From Hydrangea macrophylla (Eukaryota > Streptophyta > Magnoliopsida > Cornales > Hydrangeaceae), in NCBI GenBank assembly GCA_033977485.1, contig CM066998.1, forward strand, positions 58,804,274-58,868,273: a stretch of 64,000 nt of DNA, given 5' to 3'. The notes beneath the pieces were generated by a model. The model was not told the DNA's origin and ran no database searches. It saw nothing but the letters and a program-made list of their open reading frames with translations. The translations under genes were made by a program, and so were the position numbers. The stretch's first letter is position 1. Each line of letters begins with the position of its first letter. Of the stretch, positions 1-11,379 are shown one piece after another.

Positions 1-1039
1 TCGAGGTGGATTCTATCTCATATGTAATAAAAGTTGGAATAATACTCAGAGCCGGCCCTGGGCATAGGCGATGTTGGCGGTCGCCTAGGACCCCCAATTT
101 TGGTATTTAATTAGGGCATCAATTTGATCAAGGAAAATTATAAGGTCCCAATTTTGGGGAAAAAATGATATGTGTAATATGTTGGTCCAAAAGACACCCC
201 CATAATTACATATAAAACATAATTACATCTTATCTCTTAGTTTAGCCCACCCAAATTGTTTTACCATCATACCAAACTTTACAAATTTCAATCAACAATC
301 AACCCTTATTACTATTAGGCTTTATTTGGTTCATGAATTTAGTGAGGGAGAGAAAAGAAGAAAGGAAATCGAAAAAGAAAATTAATTCTCTGGTATTTTC
401 CTTGTGTTTCATTCATGATTAATAATATCGAAAATGAATAATATTTAAAATATGAGTAATGCTATACTTATCAAATTTTGTATCCTAAGTGGTTCCCAAA
501 CACGTGGTAGTAGGCCCACTTGATTCTTATTAATGGTTATACTATAACATAAGGTATTAATTGTTTGTCTCGCTTGTAGGATTTACCAAACCTCTTCACT
601 ATTAGTAGCTCGTAAAGCAGACTCAGACAATCTTTGTTTCGAATTAGGGATTGGACTATTTTAATTAAAATTAATGAATTAAAAATTTTGGTGTTTGGCT
701 TGTAGAAGTGAACAAAAAAACTGAAAACAGACCGAAACCGACCGACCAACCAAAAAACCAATTGATCGGTTTATAAAATGCATATACAAGCTAAAACCGA
801 CGAAAAACCAACCAAAACTGATCGAAACCGAACCTATTAGTCGGTTTTAAAATACACAAAAAACGACCGCGTACACCCCTATTGGCTCGCCAATCTCAAG
901 TAAGACTTTTAGGAAATTTGGCCACTAATTATTCTAGAAAGGGGTAAGTTTATTGATTCGGGGTTTAGTCCAATTAAAATGAATCACTATTCCAATACCC
1001 TCAATCCATTTAAACGTGCCCCAATATTACCAGAATCCC
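1..1039. other. Intergenic DNA, no gene
   Basis: AT-rich DNA with stops in all frames. Two small repeat remnants are visible. One arm of a foldback MITE (454-531) begins GAGTAATGCTATACTT. A stretch rich in ACCGAC/CGGTTT (about 715-880) ends in GTACACCCCTA, resembling a hAT-MITE terminus but without a recognisable partner end. The first 100 bases contain a GCCGGCCCTGGGC block of a kind common in plant dispersed repeats. I see no coding evidence. Confidence 0.7.
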
Positions 1040-1971
1040 TAGGGATGTAAAAAAAGCCCGGCCCGATAGGTAGCCCGAAGCCCAGCCCGAAAAAACGGGC
1101 CTTAAGCCCGGCCCAAGCCCGAGGTAGGGCCTAGCCCGGCCCTAGGCCCTTACATCCTCGGGTAGGGCTTGGGCCTATCTCTTGAAGCCCGAGCCCGGCC
1201 TGAAGCCCGACCCGATCAAGCCCGACCCGAAGCCCAGCCCGAGGCCCGACCTGATCAAGCCCAGAAGTTTTCCAACAATTAATTTTTTGGTCATTTCCAA
1301 GAGTTTATAATAATCAAAATTGCATGTGACAAAATTTATAGTATTGCCAGCTTGCGAGTAAATTGAGTAATGATATGCTTCCAAAATTTTGTATCTCAAA
1401 TGACTCCCAAAAATATGTGACAATGAGCCCACTTTGATTGGACGATGTTGAAGTGGTCCTACCATTATTGAAGGTGGGTCCACTACCACTCGTGTTTGGG
1501 AACCATTTAGGAAAAGAAGCATAGTGTTACTCGAATAATTTAAGGATATACTCCGTAATACAATTGTACATAGGAGTAATGTCAAATTTGGGGCGTAATA
1601 ATTTTTATTTCTACTTTCTTTTAGCAAAAGATAATAATTTTTATTTTATTTATTTAATTAGATTCTAACCCTTTATATCTTCCGTTACTTTTTCACTTGT
1701 TTACATATTTATAATGTCTTTATATATCTTATAGAAGTAATAAATTTTAAAAAAAGAAGAAGAAGACAAATTAGGCCAGGCGCTGCCCAGCCCGAGGCCC
1801 GACCCAAGACCCTAGGCCCTCGGGTAGGACCTAGAGCATGAACCCTCTAGCCCGGCCCGAGCACGGCCCTGCCCGAAAAAGAGAAGGAGCCCGTGAGCCA
1901 AAGCCCAGAACCGCCCAAGCCCGATCAATGTTGGGCCAGGCCGGGCCCGATGAACCATTTTGACATCCCTA
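1040..1971. mobile_element. hAT-type MITE with 8-bp TSD
   Basis: The terminal inverted repeats TAGGGATGT / ACATCCCTA are perfect. They are flanked by the 8-bp target-site duplication AGAATCCC at 1032-1039 and 1972-1979. The 8-bp TSD and T-A-G-G start are typical of hAT non-autonomous elements. Both subterminal regions are packed with alternating AAGCCC/GGGC words (1053-1260 and 1776-1950), the left block complementary in character to the right. There is no transposase; the centre holds another MITE. Confidence 0.85.
1365..1532. mobile_element. Foldback MITE nested in the hAT MITE
   Basis: The ends are complementary: GAGTAATGATATGCTTCC at the left and a matching run ending GTGTTACTC at the right. 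The whole 168 bp folds back on itself around a centre near 1450. The flanking 9-mers GAGTAAATT (1356-1364) and GAATAATTT (1533-1541) match at 7 of 9 positions, compatible with an old Mutator-type 9-bp TSD. Relatives lie at 454-531 and 8549-8897. Confidence 0.7.
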
Positions 1972-1979
1972 AGAATCCC

Positions 1980-3395
1980 ATAGAATAAAATAGTGAGCCA
2001 TGTAACTATTTAGTTAAAATAAATAATTAGTCCGACACCAAACTATTCATTAAAAAAAAAAATAGACTACTAGTCCAATTCCGTATGCAAATCTTGCGAA
2101 ATAAACTTAGACCAACACTGCTAATATGATATATGAACCATTAATAAAGACGGGCATGTCAGCTAATATGAATATAACTTACTAAGATAGACTGGTTGGT
2201 AGGTGGACTTAGAAAAGAAAATTTAGTTAAATCATTAGAAACTATGCAGCCGCCAGCCACCACATTACATCTGGGAGGTGCAACTTTGTTAGAATTTGTC
2301 CAAAGGACAAAAATTTGTTCAGCCAAATTTAGCTCACTATTACTAAATCAAGTACCATATTGGGTGTACAAATGGTAGTATGAAATCTATCACTTTCTAT
2401 CATTAATTAATTCTCCTTTTATTCATGAAAATAGTGGATCCTATTTACTCACCTAAGAAGGTGTTTGTATTAGCATAGGGTGGATGCGCGCGCACAACCC
2501 CCACCCCCCCAAGTGTAGAAACTCCATATTTCGTAGTTTTTGAGTTTTGAAAAATTCTACAATACACCCAAGTATAAAGCATTCAATTTTTTTGTGTCAA
2601 TTTGAAGTGATACTGTATCATTTTGTTGTAATCAGAAATTTTCTGATATGCCATTTGATAATAAAAATATGACATCTGGTAGTTATTTTTAGGTGCCATT
2701 TATTAGCTGGTAGTAAAAGGGCCCAAAGTTTTTACAACTTTAATGTTTATATCATACAACAGGAAGATTTATTTAGTTTTTGTATTAATATATTATAGCA
2801 TTATCTTCTATCACCTGTACAAAAAAAAATATATAAATAAACCTCTAAAATAAATCGCATCCGAAGTGCTATCCCCATACACTCAACTACCCTCAAGTCC
2901 CTCAATTAGAAATTTTTATGTATTAACCATTAATAAGAATTTCGGTGAGCAAAATTGTTCTTAAATCTATGTTCGGTCCGCCAAAAAGAGTCGTGTATTC
3001 TCAAAATTCGGGAATGTCCCCCTAGTTTTTGGATAGCTAGGACTAGGAGCCTACGACAAAGGCCAAAAACAAAATAAAGATGCGATCCCACAAAATCCAA
3101 AATTAATTGAGAAGTCACCAACGGATATCATCCTTTATAATAATGTAGACCTCTAGGTAGTTCTTTTTTGTTTTTTTGGGTCCGAACCTAGGTGGTTCGT
3201 TAAAAACACGTTTGTGCATCTGGCGCCATCTCCCTTCTAAAAAATCTCCGCTAGGTTAGAAATGCCAGTATATCACTACTGATAATGTTTGTGATAGTTG
3301 TGTTCATTGGAAAGAGGATGCGCTACACATCCTTTGAGATTGCACCAAAGCTCGTAATATTTAAAATTAATAATTATAGGGGTATAACTCATTTT
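1980..3395. other. Intergenic DNA, no gene
   Basis: AT-rich with only short chance ORFs. There is a GCGCGCGC-containing C-rich patch near 2485-2510. No TSD, TIR or protein similarity is recognised. Confidence 0.6.
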
Positions 3396-3472
3396 TATAA
3401 TTTAGGGTAAATTATACTGACCTCCTTTGAGGTATAGTCAAAATACATAAATTTTTCTTGTGTTTTGCATAA

Positions 3473-3646
3473 GAGTAATACTTGGGGCACAACCAAACAC
3501 ACAACTTTTGGGACACAACTTAATTAATGTGTCTATCTCTCTCCTGTGTCATTGTGGGGTCCAGTGACATCACAGGAGAGAGATAGACACATTAATTGGA
3601 TTGTGTCCCAAAAGTTGTGTATTTGGTTGTGACCCAAGTTTTACTC
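3473..3646. mobile_element. 174-bp foldback MITE (MULE type) inside the MULE TIR
   Basis: The two halves are nearly perfect inverted copies, starting GAGTAATACTTGGGGCACAA and ending with the complement of GAGTAAAACTTGGGTCACAA. The 9-bp TSD TTTGCATAA is present at 3464-3472 and 3647-3655. The transcript would fold into one long hairpin, so this is a plausible source of small RNA. Confidence 0.88.
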
Positions 3647-4336
3647 TTTGCATAATTACAATGACCTATCTTGAGGTTTATGATTATGCAAAACTCACCT
3701 CTCCTCCGTTAGTCAACCGTTAATTGACCTAATGAAAAAGTTAAAGTTTTTGTTAATACTTTTTAAAATTATTGTTCTACCCTTACTAAAACCAAAAAAA
3801 ATTAAAAAGCTTTTAACCCTCTCTTCCCCGTTTTCTCTCTCTAACAAACACTGATGCTCCCTCGCAAAGCCCATCAGCCATCACCACCTCAGAACCCCAA
3901 CTACAAACCATCATGACCACCCAATTTAGTCATAAAAGCCATATTTGAAACAGAGGTAACATACGATCTTATGTATGTACTAGTACATACGGGCAAGGGT
4001 GAAAAAAAAAATATGCAGAGTATAATGACTTCGACACAAATAAGTTGTAAATTTTTTTGAAAAAAAAAGGCTGTAAATCTGGATTTAATCACTTGAAGCG
4101 GAGTGACATTTCATGATCTATGAAGAAAATAAGTTAATAATTTTTAGTTTCAAAATGATTGATGTGTATTCGCCCCCCAAAAATTGGTTGATGAGTGATT
4201 GTATTTCCAAGAATGTATAAAAAAAAGAAAAGAAAGAGAACAATCTTCCTAAATCCCAATAAGAAACCTATTGTGTAAACAAAGAATTAATCTTTAATTT
4301 CATATCATAAATCATAACCATTGATCAAGTGAGGCA

Positions 4337-4363
4337 TAGCTCAAGTGGCGAAGTTCGAACCTC
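4337..4363 (+). repeat. tRNA-derived SINE remnant (A and B boxes)
   Basis: TAGCTCAAGTGG (4337-4348) fits a pol III A box and AGTTCGAACCTC (4352-4363) fits a B box, as in the heads of tRNA-derived plant SINEs. The spacing between boxes is far shorter than in a tRNA or intact SINE, so this is a deleted relic. Confidence 0.4.
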
Positions 4364-4818
4364 CTCTCCCCCATGTTGTCGAAAAAAATCACATAACATA
4401 AGCTTTTTGGGTCATCAAGGAATTTCTTTTAATCAAAACTCATTTTCATTCAGTTCCTATCATCTTTGAATTAGCATCAAATTGTGACCAAAAAAAAAAA
4501 AAATAGTATGAAATCTGCACAAACTAAAAAAACATTACTTTTGTTTTGTCAATATTTTTTTTACTGGTAAGTTTAGTTTTACTGTTGTCTTCTTTTTTTT
4601 TTTATTTACTCCTTTAAAAAAAAAACGAAGACTATTAATGTTCAAAATCATCAACAAAACACTTTTTAAGAAGGAAAAAAAAGGGAAAAAAAAGGTAAAA
4701 CGAAAACCATACTTAAAAGAGAGAAACAAATCTTAAGAAAATCTTATGGTTGAATTTAAAAAGCCCAACTAACTGAAGAAAAAAAAAAAAGAGGTTGAAT
4801 TTAAGAATAACCTACTTA

Positions 4819-5338
4819 GAGCATCCACAATGGGTATAGTAAACTTAAGGAGTGTATTTGGTAAGTTTAGTGTACAGATCTAATACACTAACAATGGGTA
4901 AGTTGTCCAAACGGCACATACAATGCCGTATAGAGTCACACGACACACACAATGCCGCATAAAACTCACACTGCACAAACAATGCCATTCATAATTCACA
5001 TTGCACACTCAAAAGTGTGTGAGTGCTTGCACCATAAGAAAAAAAAAAGAGTCAAACGGCACACATTGTGCCGTTTGAAAGCGGCACGGCACAGTGTGTG
5101 CCGTTTGGGAGATAATTGTGTGCCGTTTAGGAGTGGCACGGCTTTGTGTGTGCCGTGTACACTCTCACGGCACACTCAGTGCCGTAATCCTCGTACATTA
5201 GCGAAACTTAGCTGTACACTAAACTTAAGTTCCACTAAGTTCAATTGTTGTACACTGTTGTACACACTACCCATTGCAAGTATCCCACAACAAACAATCC
5301 TTAAGTTTGTTGTATGCTGTGTCCAATTGTGAATGCTC
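4819..5338. mobile_element. PIF/Harbinger-type MITE, 520 bp
   Basis: The TIRs are GAGCATCCACAATGGG at the left and GAGCATTCACAATTGG (complement) at the right, flanked by a TTA target duplication (4816-4818 and 5339-5341). The inner part of each arm (AAACTTAAGG, TTGTGTACA-like words) is also inverted. The interior carries an array of CGGCAC...GTGCCG near-palindromes. There is no transposase. The TTA TSD suggests PIF/Harbinger; assignment of the family is by structure only. Confidence 0.75.
4912..5185. repeat. Array of CGGCAC/GTGCCG near-palindromes in the MITE
   Basis: At least six imperfect inverted motifs occur here, for example ACGGCACACATTGTGCCGTT at 5057-5076 and ACGGCACACTCAGTGCCGT near 5167-5185. 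The spacer varies while both half-sites GGCAC and GTGCC recur. The half-site is the same as in the arrays of the Tat element at 22784-23100, although the elements are otherwise unrelated. Confidence 0.75.
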
Positions 5339-5893
5339 TTATGGGAAAAAAAACAAAAGACGCGGGGTGTGGGTTTCTCAAATCAAATAGGGAAAATAAA
5401 AGAAGGGAAAAAATGTGCTCTTTTTTTTTTCTTTTTTTTTTCTTTTCTTTCTATAAGCTTAGAAACTTCCATAATAAGGGTTTTTTTTTTCTTTTCTTTT
5501 CAGAAAACAAACCAAATAAAAAAAGAATTGACAATATGTTGTAAACTTAATTTTCAATTGCATTAATCGGGGACTGTTAATGTGAAATTGTCCCTAAAAG
5601 TGTTTTAAGAAAAGGCATTTAAGTTTTGTTAAATAAAAAAAACAAACAAACAAACAAACAAACAAAACTCTTTTCAAACACAAAATTGACAAAACAAAAT
5701 TTACAAAATATTGACAAAACAATATTGTTTTTTTCCTTTCTAAAAAAAACTGTTAATGTTCAAAATCATTAACAAAACACTTTCATGGGCACATGACAAA
5801 AAGTGTGTTTTTCAACAAAATACTAAATACCTAAATACTTCAAAAACGAAAACAAAAAAAGCCTAAAAAAAAAAAACAAAACCCTAAAATCCA

Positions 5894-6432
5894 CACTACA
5901 AGGAAAATCGCTATTTATGTCACTTTTAAAATTGTACTTATGTCACTTTTATTTAGTGGTTGAAATAAATCATGGAGTTGGATTTAATTTTGTACAGGGT
6001 GGTATTGTTTTTATAGGGTGGTATTGAATCAGTATTATTTAAATATTTATGTCGTTTTAAAAAAAATTGACATAACTAATTACACATTTATGTCACTTTT
6101 TTCAAGTATTTATGTCACTTTTCAAAAATTTTTTATCACTTTTAAAGTATTTGTGTCACTTTTAAGAATTTGATGTAATAATTTTGTTTGGTATTTATGT
6201 CACTTTTCTACTTTTATGTCACTTTAGGTTAAAAGTGACATAAATAAAATGGTATTTATGTCACTTTTAAGTAATTATGTCACTTTTTATTAACATATGT
6301 TTTGATTTTGTGAAACATTTATGTCACTTTTATAAAACATTTACGTCGCTTTTAAAAACATTTATGTCGCCCCCATTTATGTCACTTTCTACTGGAAAAA
6401 AAGTGACATAAAAAGTCCTTTTACTTGTAGCG
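5894..6432. mobile_element. Non-autonomous CACTA (En/Spm) element, 539 bp
   Basis: The left end CACTACAAGGAAAA and the right end (complement CGCTACAAGTAAAA) match the CACTA consensus, flanked by the 3-bp TSD CCA at 5891-5893 and 6433-6435. About a dozen copies of TTTATGTCACTTTT and its complement fill the interior, as expected for subterminal transposase-binding repeats in this superfamily. No ORF. Confidence 0.88.
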
Positions 6433-6911
6433 CCACTGTTTTCAAATAATAAAAAAAACATAAAAAAAAAAAAGAAATTTGGTATTTAAAAAGAGTTCAT
6501 TCAAGAGCCATTTTTTTTCAACTTGTTTACTCTAAACACAAAAAACAAAAAAGGAAAGAAAGAAAAAAAAAAGTAGTCATAGAAAAAAATATATAATAAT
6601 AATAATAATAATAAAGGATATGTTTTTTTTACCCCAAATACCAAATACCAAAATATTTTTTTAAAAAAAAACTTTTACTTGGGGGGGGGGGGACCGTGAT
6701 GGTGGGCTGGTGGTGGGTGGTGACGGTGATGGCGGTTTGGTGGTGGTCTAGAAATGAGAGGGAGAGAGGAGACCGGTGGTGGTGGCAGTGATGAGTACTT
6801 GAGGAAGGTGGTGGCGGATGGTGGGAGAGTTAGAGAGAGAGAGGTGGTAATGATGGTAATGGTTGTGGCGGTGGTTCCGGTAGTATCACCACTTTGATAC
6901 ACTATATGTAA

Positions 6912-6971
<60 letters not shown>

Positions 6972-6977
6972 ATATAT

Positions 6978-7021
<44 letters not shown>

Positions 7022-7943
7022 CTAATTAGAAAACTACCAATTTAAATTGTGAAGATAAGGAAAGATAAGAAAAGAATAATACCGTGAGTATGAAATATTT
7101 TACTTTGAAATATAATTTGAGAAATATAATGTGTATATAAAGTGGACCAAAAAAAAAAAGCAGTTAAGGAAAAAAAATTTTGAATTCAAAGTGAGCCTAT
7201 ACTTCCAAATCTAGTGTGTGTGCATAGAAGAGAGAGAGGGAGAGAATTTCAGCTGAGAGTGGGGTAAATAGAGGGTGGAAGTTATATGGTGCATAAGTTG
7301 TGTTGGTGAGCTTGTTTTGTGACCATTGGATTAAATTGATCTAAGGGTGGAAAGTGGATATGGTGTGGATAAGGGCCAAGATTCAAAGTTGAGTAAATAG
7401 AGAACTCTTGGCCCTTGGATTAATTTTTTTTGGGACCCACACTGTTGCCTAATATAAGATAGATATATATGCAAATTATACTGTAGTAACATACGATCTT
7501 TATATAATATTTGTATCTTGAGAGATGTGATCTGGATTCATGATATCTGGCTTAGAAGAGGTACATTCTCTGTATTTTCAATTTTGGGTGGTGGAAATTG
7601 ATGGTGATAGAAGGGGGTGATGGGGTGGTTTCATGAGAAATGAGGGGAGAGAGGAGAGAGGAGTAGAGACATTTAAATTTTACCAACAAAATTTCATCTT
7701 CGTTCTCTTTAACTCCATTTTATCTAAACCACCAGCAAACATCTCAAACCCACTTTCTCATGGATCTCCAAATTGTAGCAAAGTACTCCATCGATCCCCA
7801 AATCGGTTTTGGTTGAGAGAGAAAATTGACACAGCGTTATGATTGGGGTTTGATTTAGCTTGATTGGGAGTTTGATTTAGTCCCTTTCTCCGGATCGGTG
7901 AAGGAAGCTATCATGATCAATGGTTGATTCGGTGGTGTTACAA

Positions 7944-7987
<44 letters not shown>

Positions 7988-8128
7988 GAGGAGAGAAGAT
8001 TGTTAAATAAGAAAAGAGAGATAAAGAGAGAATATTGGTGGTGGTGGTGGTAGAGGAGGAGGAGGAGGAGGAAGACGACGGTGGTTACAATAGTGCTATG
8101 ATGCGTCAACGGGTTTTATATTTTGTAC

Positions 8129-8160
<32 letters not shown>

Positions 8161-8348
8161 ATAAGTGTATAAATTTGTATAATATAAGGTGAGGCAAATA
8201 AATTTGTTTGTTTATGTAGGGGCAAATATGTCTTTTTACTTTAGATTTAACGTCTTTACTTTACCGTCTCAGATAAGGGAGGTTAGTGTAATTATGCAAA
8301 CCTAATTTATTTTGACCAAATCTCAGGGGAGGTCCGTGTAATTTATCC
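6433..8348. other. Right interior of the MULE, low-complexity DNA
   Basis: This stretch holds an ATA microsatellite (about 6595-6615), a poly-G run (6681-6691), GGTGG-rich DNA (6690-6900), a GA/CT palindrome, (GA)n at 7947-7983, a GGTGGT/GAGGAG tract (8037-8085) and (TG)n at 8138-8161. The open frames arise from these simple repeats. I see no conserved protein. Confidence 0.6.
6918..7018. repeat. (GA)n-(CT)n palindrome
   Basis: A GA run starting at 6918 and a CT run ending at 7018 meet at GACATATATGTC (6969-6980). The segment 6931-7018 is a perfect 88-bp palindrome centred at 6974/6975. It can form a hairpin or cruciform and is likely unstable. Confidence 0.9.
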
Positions 8349-8548
8349 TATAATTTATTTACAAACATCTCTCTCCTAAGAGACGAGACCAAACCGCCGG
8401 TGGGGATTGAAGTCCGAAGTGGTGTCACCATCAATCATCGTTATTTGGGGTTAATCGATTAACCACCAAACGGAGAGAAGAGATTGAATTGAGTCAAGTA
8501 ACCACAGTAAAGCTTGTAAAATGGGCTGGTTGGGATTTTAAAATTTCT

Positions 8549-8897
8549 GAGTAGTGCTATATTTCTCGAGAGCATTTTTGTTCACCCATTTTTACTCACA
8601 CATTGCTTACTCAAGACTTAACTGGGTGACATGTGTTATATTCCAGTAACTATGTTGATTATACGGTGGTAAAATGGAAATAGAATGAGACACATGCCAC
8701 CTAGTGAAGGCCTGAGTGAGCAATCGAGTGAGCACCCAAAGTTTGAATCTCAAATGCTTCCCAAATATATGTAGCAGTGGTCCACTTTATTTTGATTGGA
8801 GAATGTTAAGGTGATCACATCATTGTTAAAGGTGATCTCACTACCACATGTATTTGGGAGCATTTAAAATTCAAAATTTGGAAAGTATAGCATTAGT
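8549..8897. mobile_element. Foldback MITE with a second foldback MITE inside
   Basis: The left end GAGTAGTGCTATATTTC and the right end complementary to CTAATGCTATACTTTCC match the family at 1365-1532. The left arm is interrupted at about 8566-8738 by an unrelated self-complementary segment (TGAGTGAGCAATCGAGTGAG on one side, its counterpart near 8590-8610 on the other). Boundaries of the inner element are approximate. Confidence 0.55.
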
Positions 8898-9317
8898 TTA
8901 AAATTTAAGCCTTATGGTTTTTATTGGGATCTGAGGCCTCAATATAATTTGCATTTAGGTGCATTTATATGATTAAATGAAAATATGTTTAAAGTTACTT
9001 TTATATTTTATGGTGTTGCATGTTAGCTTTTGGTAGTAGTTTGGGTACCCATATGAGGGCAATAATGTAAATGATTCATAATTAGTAGGTACGATAGCAA
9101 CTTCATAAAATATTTGGGACCACGTTTGAGACTCATACGGTACTTAGACAAATACCCACTTAGACAATTGGGTAGTTAATGAAATGTTTGGGGAGCTCAA
9201 AATAAAGTTTAGAAAACTTAGGGGGGTTAAAAAGAAATTGGAAGGATGAGACATGTTTGGTTGTAGGAGGGAGAGACAAGTGTCTCTCTTGATTCCATTA
9301 CCAAAGCAAAATAGTCG

Positions 9318-9319
<2 letters not shown>

Positions 9320-9376
<57 letters not shown>
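9320..9376. repeat. (GA)n microsatellite in the LTR
   Basis: A near-perfect GA run within the decayed LTR. A GA run at a comparable relative position occurs in the plus-strand LTR at 14787-14826. Confidence 0.9.
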
Positions 9377-9382
<6 letters not shown>

Positions 9383-9999
9383 GAGAGAAAGCTCCGTCAC
9401 CGTAAATTCGTCGTTCTATTGCCGTCGTTCGTCCAAAATTCGCAAAGCGAAACCATATTCGGACTCGTGGAGGTAAGACGATCATTTCGATACCTTTCTT
9501 TTTTATTTTAATCGTCGAATTTTGGTGACCATTTTAATCGGTGACACGCGGTTTACAAAAAACATTTAGGCTTTACTCCGAAGTGAGAATTGAGCAAGGA
9601 TTTTTAAGGAATTCAGCATCTTTTAGCTTAATCGGGTAAAATTTAGTAGAGGTGAGTTTTCTAAAACAGGATTTGATTGTAGTTTATGTGTTAAATGCTT
9701 CATACATATATATATATATATATATATAGAATTAATAAATTCATGCTTACAAGTCATGAAAATGCTAGAATTGTGATAGACATGTCAATTATGTGAAAAT
9801 TGTCATGTTTATGTGATTACGTGCCTATGTGATATGTGGTCAATGAATACTAGGGAAGATGATTCATTGTGGAGTAATAAGGAAGGAGAACTTATGAATA
9901 CAATAGCAAGTTCTAGAAATGTTTTTAGTTTGGGTTTATGCATTGGAATTGTGTTTGAATCCTTAGTTTTGCTGCAAAATGCTCTGCTGGTGTAAACTA

Positions 10000-10290
10000 G
10001 TCGACTGATCGGGCGTACAATCGACTGGATTTGCTATTATTTTGTAACAATTTTCAATAGGCTTAAAACCCGTCGATTGTATTAGCTAATGTAGTCGATT
10101 GGATCAACATTTTTGGAACTGAGCTAACTGGGACATTGGTACAATCGATCGAACTGGACCAGTCGACTAGGTTTAACAACTCCCTTTGCAAACTTAATCG
10201 ACTGGACCCCAAGTCAGTCGAATGGACCGGGTACTCTCAACATGTGCTCTCTGTAAATGCGGAACCAGTTTACTGGATCCCCGACCAGTC
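10000..10290. repeat. Array of GTCGACTGG / CAATCGACTGG words
   Basis: At least eight variants are spread over about 290 bp, including GTCGACTGATC, CAATCGACTGGA, GTCGATTGGA, CAATCGATCGAAC, CAGTCGACTAGG and CAGTCGCCTGGA. The core TCGA with alternating half-sites resembles the CCAATCGATTGG array of the LTR at 14254-16505. Confidence 0.7.
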
Positions 10291-10435
10291 GCCTGGATCT
10301 GCCAAATTTCAAATGTGAGTGTTTTATAATATATTTGAATGGTTCTACCTTAAACCACATTAATAATTGGAGTTTTACTTTGGGTATCATTTGTTACACG
10401 GTCCTAACCTGTACGTAGCGGGATGAGGTGTGACA

Positions 10436-10664
10436 ATATCAATAAGAAAAGGCACTTGATTCTTTGTTTTATATTCTACTCTCTTTATTCTCTCTCAATT
10501 ATTACATGTTATCAGCACGATAGTCTATCAAGAAGAAAACCCTAGGTATTGAATAGAAGTTCAATCTTCCATTCTTCTTCAATAGAGAGAATCAAAGGTA
10601 AGAAATAATTTAGTTAACTTCTTCTTCGATTCAGAGAAATCGCAGGTAAGAAATCTTAAATCTA
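10436..10664 (+). repeat. Possible LTR end and PBS remnant
   Basis: The pyrimidine-rich run CTCTCTTTATTCTCTCTC followed by ATGTTATCAGCACGATAG (about 10506-10523) looks like the 3' end of a copia-type LTR followed by an internal-tRNA PBS. No matching LTR or coding region follows. Low-confidence assignment. Confidence 0.3.
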
Positions 10665-11262
10665 TAAAGAAGACTTGTGGTATATACGTATATATATATA
10701 TATATATATATGTTAGAAGTTGAAGTTTTATATGAGATAAATAATCTAGATATGTAAATGGATTTATATGAGTATAACGTGACATGGATCCATCTAGATA
10801 TATACATACATGTTTATTAAATAAAAACAACCATGGACCTGTGACACTTAGATCGGCGACCTCATTAATAAATATATGGGATAATTTTTATTTTTGTTCT
10901 TTTTCATTGTTTATAATGATATCCTTTATTATTGGAATCAAATTGATTTTGTATTTTTGGAACCTGAAGTTCCATATAAATAATCCAGACCTGAAGATCT
11001 GTGATATATATTTTGAAACTTGAAGTTCCATACGAACTAAATAATTCATACCTGAAGATCTGTAATACACATGAGAACCTGAAGTTCCCAATGAAATAAA
11101 TAATCAAGATCTAAAGATCTGTGAGAATTATATTGGAACCTGAAGTTCTAATTAATATTCCATTAATTGGAAGTTATTTTTATTTATGTTTCATTATTCA
11201 AATTTGAAACTGGAAGTTTCACATGATAAGATTCGAAATCCTAAAGCATTCCAATTTTTATC
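10665..11262. repeat. Tandem duplication, unit 1
   Basis: This unit runs from AAATCTATAAAGAAGAC-like sequence through a TA microsatellite, TTAGAAGTTGAAGTT, ACATGGATCCATCTAGATAT and a block of GGAACCTGAAGTTCC / AGACCTGAAGATCT hairpin motifs, to GCATTCCAATTTTTATCAT. The same order recurs in unit 2. No ORF of note. Confidence 0.75.
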
Positions 11263-11315
11263 ATTAAATCTATAAAAAAAATCTGTGATATATACATGGA
11301 TATATACGTGTGTGC

Positions 11316-11379
<64 letters not shown>

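Larger units (their letters stand above)
3405..8348. mobile_element. Non-autonomous Mutator-like element (MULE), 4.9 kb
   Basis: The ends are inverted: GGGTAAATTATACTGACCTC at 3405 and the complement of GGATAAATTACACGGACCTC ending at 8348. A perfect 9-bp TSD, TATAATTTA, lies at 3396-3404 and 8349-8357. The TIR similarity continues for roughly 80 bp on each side once the nested MITE is removed. A 9-bp TSD with long TIRs is the Mutator signature. No transposase is visible. The interior is low-complexity (GA/CT tracts, GGTGGTGGT runs) and has served as a landing site for at least three smaller transposons. Confidence 0.85.
8900..10435 (+). mobile_element. Decayed chromovirus-like LTR (truncated solo LTR)
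   Basis: Similarity to the solo LTR at 11629-13894 is clear at several points: GCATTTATRTGATTAAATGA, TTTGGGTACCC, GGGACCACGTTTG, ACCCACTTAGA and TCGTGGAGGTRAG. It ends in TGTGACA at 10435 as that LTR does. The 5' end is missing or too diverged to place. A (GA)n tract (9320-9376) and an array of GTCGACTGG-like words (10000-10290) lie within. The chromovirus (Tekay-like) assignment rests on LTR style only. Confidence 0.6.

Noticed and set aside
1175..1627. 150-codon minus-strand ORF
   Set aside because: Lies across the hAT MITE and its nested MITE; composition follows the GGGC/AAGCCC repeats.
7855..8109. Ser/Leu-rich small protein
   Set aside because: Encoded by GA/CT and GGTGGT simple repeats.
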